Positions 55,686-64,000 of a DNA stretch of 64,000 nucleotides are shown here, in pieces. Below the pieces are notes generated by a model that did not search any database, was not told the origin of the DNA, and was given only the letters and a program-made list of their open reading frames with translations. The position numbers were made by a program, and so were the translations under genes. This DNA is from Elephas maximus indicus (taxonomy: Eukaryota; Chordata; Mammalia; Proboscidea; Elephantidae), in the NCBI RefSeq assembly GCF_024166365.1, contig NC_064842.1, positions 17,579,001-17,643,000 on the forward strand, in the 5' to 3' direction. Each line of letters starts with the position of its first letter. Position 1 is the first letter of the stretch.

Positions 55686-56587
55686 GGTCATCACACTAGT
55701 TGGATCTATTTCTGGATGTTGCACTCTATTCCATTGGTCAGTCTGTCTATTCATGCACTGGTTTCATACTGCTTTAGTTATAGATAATTTGTAGTATGTT
55801 TCAGTATATGATAGAGCTCATAATTCTTCCTTTGGAGTGTTTTTCTATCCGTTCTTGTGTGTGTGTTTTTCCAAATAAGCTTTAGGGTCAACTTGTCTAT
55901 CTCCTACCTACTTTTTTTCTTGTCTAAGAAAGAAACTCATAGGAATTTTGTGATTGGATTACATTGATAAATCAGCCTGGGTAGAACTGACATCTTGATA
56001 ATGATGGGCTCTTTGAACCAGCACAAGGGATGCCTTTCTGTTCAAATCTCTGTCTTCAAGGAATATTTTACAGTCATCTTCAAAAACATTCCTTAAGTTT
56101 ATTCCCAAGTATTTTGCCTTTTTGCTTCCTTTTGCCACTGTAAATGGAGTGTTCTTATTCATCTTATCTTCTAATGAGTTATTTGTATATAAGAATGGTG
56201 TTTATTTTTTCCTGTTAATTTTATATCCTACTCCGTTAAAGCATTTTGTAGTCTGTTTTTGCCATTGATTCTCTAGGATTTTCTAGGAATACTCTCATGT
56301 CGTCTTCAAATGTGTAAAGTTATTTTTTCTTTTTCAACTTGTATGCCTCTAAATGCAAAGAGTAGTGAAAATAGTGGGGATTCTTCTCTTGTTCTTAGCC
56401 TCTAGGGTTTCCTTATTGTGTAAGATGCTGGGTTTAGGATTGAGACAAATATATTTTGTCATACTAAGGAAGTATTCACTTCTATTTCCTCAAGAGTTTT
56501 TATTAAGAATAGGTGTTGAGTTCTTTTCAAGGCATTTTAATCATGTATGGAAGTAGTCATATGATTTTTCTCCCTACATCTATTAAC

Positions 56588-56732
56588 AGAGTCCCTGGGT
56601 GGTGCCAACAGTTAACAGCACTCGGCTGTTAACTGAAAGGTTGGAGGTTTGACTCTGCCCAGAGGCGCCTTGTAAGAAAGGTGTAGGGATCTACTTCTGA
56701 AAAATTAGCTGTTGAAAACCCTAGGTATCACT
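56588..56732 (+). repeat. AfroSINE, long subtype, 3'-truncated
   Basis: Forward copy: GAGTCCCTGGGTGGTGCCAA to GTTGAAAACCCTAGG. The tail is missing at the junction with the next L1. Confidence 0.85.
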
Positions 56733-57090
56733 TACATGAAACGGCAAGACTAGCTAAATATATAAAAACAGTTATTTCCCCTGGGGTGACCTTTTAGGGA
56801 AATGACAGATTGATACACAAAATAAAGGATATTATCTGTGAGTATGGTGCTCTATTAAAAGACCATCTGTATGAGACTAAAAGGTGAATAAGTACTCTAA
56901 AGCAAAGATGAGAAGATAAGGGGGCAAGGAAACTAGAATACTGGAAACAGAACAAACAGAAGTCAACTAAAGAGAATGTTGACACATTGTGAAAAGTGTA
57001 ACTAATGTTGCAGAACAATTTGTATAGAAATTGTCAAATGGGAACCTAATTTTCTGTGTAAACTTTCACCAAGAACACAGTAAAATATTA
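56733..57090 (+). mobile_element. Old L1 3' end
   Basis: Forward copy, complementary to the old L1 at 27985-28160: GAATGTTGACACATTGTGAA, AATTGTCAAATGGGAACC, TGTGTAAACTTTCACC. Confidence 0.75.
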
Positions 57091-57360
57091 TTAGAAACAA
57101 AACCAAAACCCCCCAATGGTTACTAGTGGTTATGGGGGGGAGGTGGAGAATCATTCTGTGAGAAGTACTGAATCTTTATCTATGCTGATGGGAAAACTGG
57201 CATCGATTAAGTGTAATAGGTACACAGCTTGACTATTGTGAGTGATATCACAATAGAAAAACTTAAAAAAGGAGTAAAATGACAAATAAAATGCTATATT
57301 TAATTTTACAACAAAAATATCAGCACACACACACAAAAAGGCTGTAGCCGTTGATACTAA

Positions 57361-57375
57361 AAAAAAAAAAAAAAG
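57361..57375. repeat. Poly(A) tract
   Basis: Fifteen-base A run within unassigned 57090-57480 sequence, which also carries a short CACACACACA run at 57325-57334. Confidence 0.7.
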
Positions 57376-57479
57376 TTAGCTACAAATAAGTATCTCATAG
57401 GATTAGTTTTTTTGGTTCAGGGGTTTGGGGTAGTGGTCTCATAGGCCTGTCCGGTTAGTTGGCGTAATATTATTTTAAG

Positions 57480-58170
57480 CTGCTTCTCTCCCTCCTAGTT
57501 TAGTGGATAGTGGGTGGGGTCTTAAAAGCTTTTGAGGGACTATGTAAGATACAACAATTGACCTATAATTGCCTGGAGCAACAGAGGAAGAAGGAGATTC
57601 AGGAATTGGAGAAGGAAATGGCTTGCAGGTCTAATTGCCTCCATGAACTACTCTCTCCCTTGCCATGAGACCAGAAGAAATGGATGGTGGCCATCTACCA
57701 CTACTAAGTGTTTTGATCAAGGACCCAATAGATGGATCTTGATCAAAAGGAGGAATATTGAGGAATAGAACTTTTAATTTTTAGGGAAACCAGACTTACG
57801 GGGCACATTGAGCCTGGAGGGACCCTGAGTCTACTGCTTGGAAACAACTTTCGAACCTTGAGCTGAAACTTACCCATGAAGTCATCTTTAAACAACAATT
57901 ATCACTGCATAAATAATGTCTGTCTTGAGCATTGCGCCCTATTGAAGCTTTACGTATATGAGATTGAAATGACAACAGTAACTTTAAAGCACAGATGAGA
58001 ACTTTAAGGGGCAGAGTGTTAAGTTCATGGTGGTGAAACAATAGGGGCAGAGAATGGTGACACAACATGAAGAATGTAACCATTGTCAGTGAACTGTACA
58101 TGTAAAAATGGTTGAACGGGTGTTTGTTTTGTTGTGTATATTTTCACTCCCTTCCAAAAAAAAAAAAAAA
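57480..58170 (+). mobile_element. Diverged L1-related 3' UTR
   Basis: GGGGTCTTAAAAGCTTTTGA, CCTGGAGCAACAGAGGAAGA and CATGAGACCAGAAGAAATGG follow the order of the complement of 61560-61770. The end carries a unique 3' part and a poly(A) tract near 58157. Confidence 0.55.
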
Positions 58171-58171
58171 A

Positions 58172-58256
58172 ACACCCTGTGGAGCCCAGTTCTACTCTGA
58201 CTCATATAAGGACTCCACGAATTGGAGTTGACTTGACAACAACTGTAAAAACTAAA
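58172..58256 (+). repeat. AfroSINE 3' fragment
   Basis: ACCCTGTGGAGCCCAGTTCT to GACTTGACAACAACTG. Confidence 0.8.
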
Positions 58257-58940
58257 AAAAACAACAATAAAAAAAAGACCTATTATTATCCCGCCATAGA
58301 TTTACTTAGGCTGTAGGACCAAGCTGTACATAAATCTTATACTTCAGGTTCCCATGCTTAGGTAAAGGGCATAGTTAAAATAAATCTGTGTTTCAAAGCT
58401 GTGAAATTCTGGTCCTTGTTGTGGGTGTTTATGCAAATTATCACCCACACCCCAGTCTTAACTGTCCACAATTTCTAGTGGTTTCACCCAATAAAGGTAA
58501 AATTCTTAATTTAAAATGTTAATGGACTCATGCAATAGCAAATATGAGTTGGATGCAATCTCAAAAAGCAGCTAATACGTGACTTCAGGTAAAAATCATC
58601 AATGAATGCTAAAATGAATGGGCAAAAATGTGATCAGAAGTAGATATTTACAGGGTTTCAAAGAGTCCTTTTACTAGATACTTATTATGTACAAGGGAAA
58701 AAAATACATAGTAACTTTACAGTGGAAAAACTTGGCAGAGATTACTTTAACCCGGTGATCAGAGTTAACATCACCAATAGTAGGACAAACTCACACCAGG
58801 TGCCTCCTAATATGCACTGAGAAAGACACCTCACTTCTGTGGTATTCTTGTAAAATTGCACAATCTGAATTTAATCATGAGGAAACATGAAGCAAAACCA
58901 AGTGAAGGGACCATACAGAATAACTGGGCAGTACTCGGTA

Positions 58941-59095
58941 AAAGGAGCCTTGATGGCACAGTGGGTGTTTGGCTGCTAACCGAAAGGTCAGCAGTTTGAA
59001 TCTACTAGCTGCTCCTTGGAAATCCTATGAGGCAGTTCTGCCCTGTCCTATAGGGTCACTGTGAGTTAGAATCCACTGGACAGCAACAGGTTTTC
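58941..59095 (+). repeat. AfroSINE
   Basis: Forward copy: AAAGGAGCCTTGATGGCACA to GGACAGCAACAGGTTTTC. Confidence 0.9.
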
Positions 59096-59157
59096 TCTGC
59101 AAACGTGTCAAGGTCATGAATGACAAAGACTGAGGAATCCTCCAGATTAAAGGGGAC

Positions 59158-59470
59158 TGTCTTAGTTATCAGATCCCTGGTGGGCACAGCGGTTAAGAGC
59201 TCGGCTCCTAACCAAAAGGTCAGCAGTGTGAATCCACCAGCTGCTCCTTGGGAACCCAATGGGGCAGTTCTACTCTGTCCTATAGGTTGCTATGAATCGG
59301 AATCGACTTGACAGCAACGTTTTTTTTTTTTTTCAGTCTTCCTTACCCAGTGCTGCTGTGACAGAAATACCACAGGTGAGTATAGGGGCTTTAACAAACA
59401 GATGTATTTTCTCACAGTTTAGGAGGATAGAAGTCAAAATTCAGTCAACCCATCAAGCAAACTGTTACAG
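59158..59470 (-). mobile_element. MaLR-like LTR end split by an AfroSINE
   Basis: TGTCTTAGTTATC (59158-59170) resumes after the SINE as CAGTGCTGCTGTGACAGAAA and TTTTCTCACAGTTTAGGAGG, as at 49298. More diverged; the far end was not identified. Confidence 0.6.
59171..59333 (+). repeat. AfroSINE nested in LTR
   Basis: Forward copy; flanks GTCTTAGTTATC and GTCTTCCTTACC suggest an aged duplication. Confidence 0.88.
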
Positions 59471-59616
59471 CCATTCCCAGCCAACCCATCAAATCCACAG
59501 TCTCAGCTTAGTGTACTCATATCAACGAATTCAGTTTGATCTAGCATTATCTTCCTTTCACCCTAATCCAGCACTATTAGGATTCATTCCCATATGTGTT
59601 CCCCAAGTTTCTGTTG

Positions 59617-59828
59617 GTTTGTTGTTGCTGTTAGTTGCCATTGAGTCAATTCCAACTCATGCCGACGCCACGTGTTACAGAGTATAACTGCTCCATAGGA
59701 TTTTCTTGGCTGTAATCGTAACAGAAGGAGATTGCCATGCTTTTCTTCTGCAGTACTGCTGGTTCGGTTTGAACCTCCAGCCTTTACGTTAGCAACCAAG
59801 TGCAAACCATTTGCATCACCCAGGGACC
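59617..59828 (-). repeat. AfroSINE, long subtype, 9-bp TSD
   Basis: Reverse copy; TTTCTGTTG at 59608-59616 and 59829-59837. Confidence 0.88.
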
Positions 59829-60244
59829 TTTCTGTTGATGTAAACTGGCAAAATCTTGTAATTCTTTTGGTGTGTCATGCAGCTCCTTATGGGTCACACT
59901 TTTAAACTTTATCCTTGGGGGGTCTGCTGGGACTTAAGTGTGGTCATAGTTCTAGAAACAGTGAGAAGTTGTGGGAGTAGTTACAGAGGAGGATCGGCAG
60001 TCCTCTGCAAGGCAGTCACTGTAGGGGAGGCCGTCACACGTTCTTTGGGCAAAGGGAGACCAGCCTTCTCAGTGCTTCTACTGGAAAGGGCAGCTGAGAA
60101 TTAGGGGACTGAAGATACCTATCTTCCTGGGAGTATCTCCAAATATTTGCATTCCAAATTTAGGGTCCCACCCCTTCCCCATCCATTCCTTAACTTTATG
60201 CAAGAGTTAAACATGTGAAATTGGGAATTCAATTTGCATTATAA

Positions 60245-60390
60245 TTCAGTCCTTGCTACTCCTAGTGTGGTCTGTGAATCAGCAGCCTCAGTTACCAACT
60301 GAGAGCTTGTGAGAAATGCAGAATTTTATGCCATACCACACTTTCTGAATTAGAATATACATTTAACAAGATATCTGTGTACTATTTTTG
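60245..60390 (+). repeat. hAT-type (MER5/MER20-like) fragment
   Basis: GTGTGGTCTGTGAATCAGCA, GAGAGCTTGTGAGAAATGCA and ATTTAACAAGATATCTGTGT. Confidence 0.6.
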
Positions 60391-61020
60391 TACACTAAAC
60401 TGAAAATACTGGTTCCTGTAAGTACTTTTGTTAAAGCTAATGTGTGTGTGTTTTTTTTAATGTTCATAGCAGCCCAGCTATTTGATAAATACGTCCTTTA
60501 AAACTCTCTTGAGGTTTTTACGATTTGATTTTACATTTAACTCTCTATATGTAACACCTAAACTTCTGCAGGTCAACTTTTAGATGATTTCTCAGTTTAT
60601 CCGGAAGTTCCTCATGAAGCCTTAACTAGATGTGGTGCTCCCTCTCGTGGACAGTAGTGTGAAAGCACACAAAAATCTTTCAGATGAGTAATTTTGTTTC
60701 CAGTTACTAAAACTTAATATCCCTGAGTAATTACCTTCATGAACCTCCTTCCCAAACTAATCTCAACCTATAATGCTAACCATAAACCTTGTTTTGAATT
60801 TGACCCCTCCCCCCAAAAAGCAAAGTAGTCAAATTCTGTCATAAATATCTATATAAAATATCTATAATGAGAGAACCCTGGACAGATTTATATGGTAACA
60901 ATGCCTTATTAATGATGACCATGTTTTCCACAATAAGAGTCAAAATCCATGTCTGAAACTGGTCACATTTGAATTTGCGACTATTTTGGGAAAGATTTGT
61001 GCCTGTTCATCTCATTAAAA

Positions 61021-61071
61021 ACAACGCATGGCAACCCCATGTGTGCAGAGTAGAACTGCTCTTCAGGGTTT
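61021..61071 (-). repeat. AfroSINE fragment next to L1
   Basis: ACAACGCATGGCAACCCCAT to GCTCTTCAGGGTTTA, cut by the L1 3' end. Confidence 0.7.
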
Positions 61072-64000
61072 ATTTTTTGGGAACATTTTATTGTCATTTA
61101 GGCAAAAGTTTACAGAGCAAATTAGTTTCCTGTTCAACAATGTATACATAGCTTGTTTTGTGACTTTGGTTACAATCCCCTCAATGTGACAACACTCTAC
61201 TGACTTCCTCTGTGGGTTCCTTGTTTCCATTTGCCCAGCTTTCCTGCCCTTTTTTGCCTTCTGAACTTTGCTTCTAGGCAAATGCTGCCTTTTTGGTCAC
61301 CTGCGGTTGATTGTTCTGAAGTGCACCTTCCTAGTGGATGTTATTGTTCGCTTTATAGGCCTGTCTATTGTTGGCTGAGAGGTGACCTCCCGGAGCGAGT
61401 TCAGTTCCAAGTTTTAAGGATGTCTAAGGGCCATAGTCTCAGGGGTTCCACCAGTCTATCAGACCAGTAAATCTGGTCTTTTTTTTTTTTTTTATGAATT
61501 TAAGTTTTTTTCTACATTTTTTTCTCACTCTGTCCAGGACCTTCTATTGTGATCCCATCCGAGCAGTAGGTAGTGGTAGCCAGGCACCATCTAATTCTTC
61601 TGGTATCAGGCTAGTGGAGGTTGTGGTTCGTGTGGTCCCTTAGTCCTTTGGACTAATTGTTTCCTTGAGTCTTTGATTTTCTTCATTCTTCTTTGGTCTG
61701 GATGGGAAGAGACTAATAGTTGTATCTTAAATGGCCGCTTGCAAGCTTTTAAGACCCCAATTGCTACTCACTAAGGTAGGATGTAGAACATTGTATTTGT
61801 GGACTATGTTATGCCAATTGACCTACATGTCACTTGAGACTATAGTCCTAAGCCCCCAAGTAGCACTTCAGTCCCACGAGGTGTTTGGTTATAGCTGAGA
61901 AGTTTTCATGACTGTGCCCCCTGTGTGTTTTATTATGTACATGAATGTATTTGCAGTATATAAGAATATGTATGTAGAAATGTCCACTGCCAAACCTACA
62001 TATGCTCATGGGTGAGCTATCATGCACCATCCCACACCTGTTCAGCTTGTATTTGTGGCTATGTATCTACTCAAATTATTGTCGGTTATTACTGTTTTTT
62101 CAGGGTTGTATGTATAATAGTAATAGTGTTTACCGTTGTTGTCTATTACTCTTGCCTATGTCTCAGTGTCTTCCTTTGCCTTGGTCATGTAGTGCTGGCT
62201 TCCCCGTATTGTGTATTGACTTTCCCTTCGCCAAAGTTAATACCTGTTTACTATCTATTTTCCTTCCCTTCCCCTCGTATCCCTGGTAACCATCATAGTA
62301 TGTTTCTTTCTGTGTGTAAACCATTTCCTGACTTTTTATAATAGTGATCTCCTGCAATATTTTTCCTTTTGTGATTGACTTATTTCACTCAGCATAACAT
62401 CCTCCAGTTTTGTCCATGTTGTGAGAAGTTTCACGGATTCATCGTTATTCTTTAATATTGCATAGTATTCCGTTGTGTGTATGTACCACAATTTATTTAT
62501 CCATTCACCTGTTGATGGGTACTTAGGTTGTTTCCATTTTTTTGCTATTGTGGATAATGCTGCAGTCTACATGAGTGTGCATATGTCTATTCATGTCACA
62601 GCTCTTTTTTCTCTAGGATATATACCTAGGAGTGGCATTGCTGGATCATATGGTATTTCCATTTCTAGCTTTTTAAGGAAGTGCCATAATTTTTTCCACA
62701 GTGGTAGTGCCATTTTACATTCCCACCACCAGCGTATGAGAGTTCCAGTCTCCCCCCAACCTCACCAGCATTTGTTGTTGTCTGTTTTTTGATCAATGCT
62801 ATTATTACTGGTGTGAGATGGTATCTCATTGTAGTTTTGATTTGCATGTCTCTAATGGCTAATGATCGCAAGCGTCTTTTTATGTATTTGTTGGCCTCCT
62901 GAATGTCTTCTTTGGCAAAGTCTCTGCTCATGCCCTATGCTTATTTTTTAATTGAATTGTTTGTCCTTTTGTTGTTGAAGTGTTGAAGATTTCTATAAAT
63001 TTTAGAGATTAGTCCCTCGTTGGATATGTCATTGCCAAAAATTTTTTATAGTCCGTGGGTTCTCTTTTTACTCTTTTGGTGAAGTCTTTTGATGTGCATA
63101 CATATTTATTCTTAGGAGGTCCCACTTGTCTAGTTTATCCTCTTCTGTTTGTACATTTTTATTTATGCTTGATAGTCTATTTATGCCATAAATTAGGACC
63201 CTTACGTTTGTCACTAGTTTTTCTTCCATGATCTTTATAGTTTTAGATTTTACATTTAGGCCTTTGATCCATCTTGAGTTAGTTTTTGTGTATGGTGTGA
63301 GGTAAGGATCCTGTTTCATTTTCCTGAAAATGGATATCCAGTTTTGCCAGCACCGTTTGCTAAAGAGACTGTCTCTTCCCCATTAAATGGATTTTGACCC
63401 TTTGTCAAAGATCAGCTGTCCATAAATTGATGGATTTACTTATGGGTTCTCAGTTCTGTTCCATTGGTTTGTGTGTCTGTCATTGTACCAGTACCAGGCT
63501 GTTTTTTTCCCCTAATTTTTTTTAAATTGTGCTTTATGTGAAAGTTTACAGCTCGAGTTAATTTCTCACACAAAATTTTATACACATATTATTATGTGAC
63601 ATTAGTTGGCCTCCCTGTAATGTGACAGCACACTCCTACTTTCTACCCCAGGCTTCTTGTGTCCATTCAATCAGTTCCTGTCCCTTTCTGCCTTCTCATC
63701 CTGCCTCTGCACAGTAACTGCCCATTTGGTTTCATGTATGTGCTTGAACTAAGAATCACACTCTTCACAAGTATTGTTTTATGTTTTATAGTCCAGCCTA
63801 ATCTTTGTCTGAAGAGTGGGAGTACCAGGCTGTTTTGACTACCATGACTGTATAGTACGTTCTGAGATAGGGAAGTGTGAGGCCTCCTAATTTGTTCCTC
63901 TTTTTCAGTAATGCTTTGCTTTATCCGTTGCCTCTTTCCGTTCCATATAAAGTTTGTGATTAGTTTTTTCTTCTTGTTAAAGAATGGTGTTGGAATTTGA
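61072..64000 (-). mobile_element. Older L1, continues off the right edge
   Basis: Reverse L1. The 3' end is at TTTTATTGTCATTTAGGCAA, ORF2-end blocks lie at 62340-63500 and RT-proximal sequence runs to the window end. Remnants include MSRDFAKEDIQEANKYIKRR (62665-62931). It belongs to an older subfamily than 50664-55144. Interrupted at 63506-63820. Confidence 0.85.
63506..63820 (-). mobile_element. Younger L1 3' end nested in L1, 16-bp TSD
   Basis: Reverse 3' UTR fragment with T-rich 3' end and AATTGTGCTTTATGTGAAAG. The perfect duplication AGTACCAGGCTGTTTT lies at 63490-63505 and 63821-63836. Confidence 0.93.

Larger units (their letters stand above)
46180..56587 (-). mobile_element. Ancient L1 broken by many later insertions
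   Basis: Reverse old L1. 3' UTR blocks lie at 46190-47800 (TTTTGTCAATTGACCCAGTA, GTCAGGTCATACCTTCTCAG), ORF2-end blocks at 49815-50560 (GGATTGCTGGGTCAAAGTGT) and RT-region blocks at 55700-56585 (TTCCATTGGTCAGTCTGTCT). These read as one element once the younger insertions between them are removed. The 3' and 5' ends are approximate. Confidence 0.65.
33092..64000 (+). other. SMYD3: SMYD3 intron 1 (5' part)
   Basis: Starts GTACGG and runs off the right edge; no further SMYD3 exon was found. The human gene is also known for very large introns. Contents are listed separately. Stretches without recognised features: 35860-37100, 37230-38130, 39830-41650, 41840-42780, 45190-45600, 58260-58940 and 59840-61020. 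Confidence 0.85.

Noticed and set aside
1..64000. CRISPR arrays, phage, operons or bacterial-type systems
   Set aside because: The sequence is mammalian throughout; the direct repeats present are target-site duplications, SINEs and microsatellites.

Overview
The window is vertebrate nuclear DNA, almost certainly from an afrotherian mammal and most likely a paenungulate such as an elephant. Roughly fifty copies of a tRNA-derived SINE of AfroSINE type occur on both strands, alongside RTE-type LINEs that share the SINE 3' tail, several L1 generations, MaLR-like LTRs, and old MIR, L2 and hAT relics. Family names are from recall; no repeat library was searched.

Two protein-coding genes are supported, both on the + strand and in tandem. 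Positions 645-18141 hold seven coding exons of TFB2M (mitochondrial transcription factor B2, a KsgA/Dim1-type rRNA adenine dimethyltransferase relative). Every junction is GT/AG, the phases join without a frameshift, and the stop codon is at 18139-18141. Exon 1 lies to the left of the window. About 14.8 kb downstream, a CpG island (32695-33345) carries exon 1 of SMYD3 (32928-33091): the start codon, the N-terminal SET-domain motif and the first cysteine pair of the MYND zinc finger. Everything from 33092 to 64000 is SMYD3 intron 1. The head-to-tail TFB2M-SMYD3 order matches what I recall of human chromosome 1q44.

Layout: 1-644 TFB2M intron 1; 734-9242 intron 2, with a near-complete RTE copy and an AfroSINE cluster; 9243-18141 the remaining exons and introns; 18142 to about 18950 3' UTR and polyadenylation-signal candidates; 19000-32690 intergenic, with L1s, a solo MaLR LTR and a second LTR-like repeat; 32695-33345 the SMYD3 promoter island and exon 1; 33365-46180 intron 1 with mixed insertions; 46180-56587 one ancient L1 broken by at least eight younger insertions, including a 4.5 kb L1 that landed inside an AfroSINE; 56588-64000 more L1, SINE and LTR sequence, running off the right edge.

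I found no new gene system, CRISPR array, operon or RNA gene. The most interesting material is transposon biology. A 470-bp RTE-derived unit keeps both RTE ends and has a perfect 15-bp target-site duplication. A block is shared between the AfroSINE body and the RTE 5' region. One L1 copy carries an apparent 3' transduction. A SINE pair shares one target-site duplication. A recent L1 fragment sits about 270 bp past the SMYD3 first exon.
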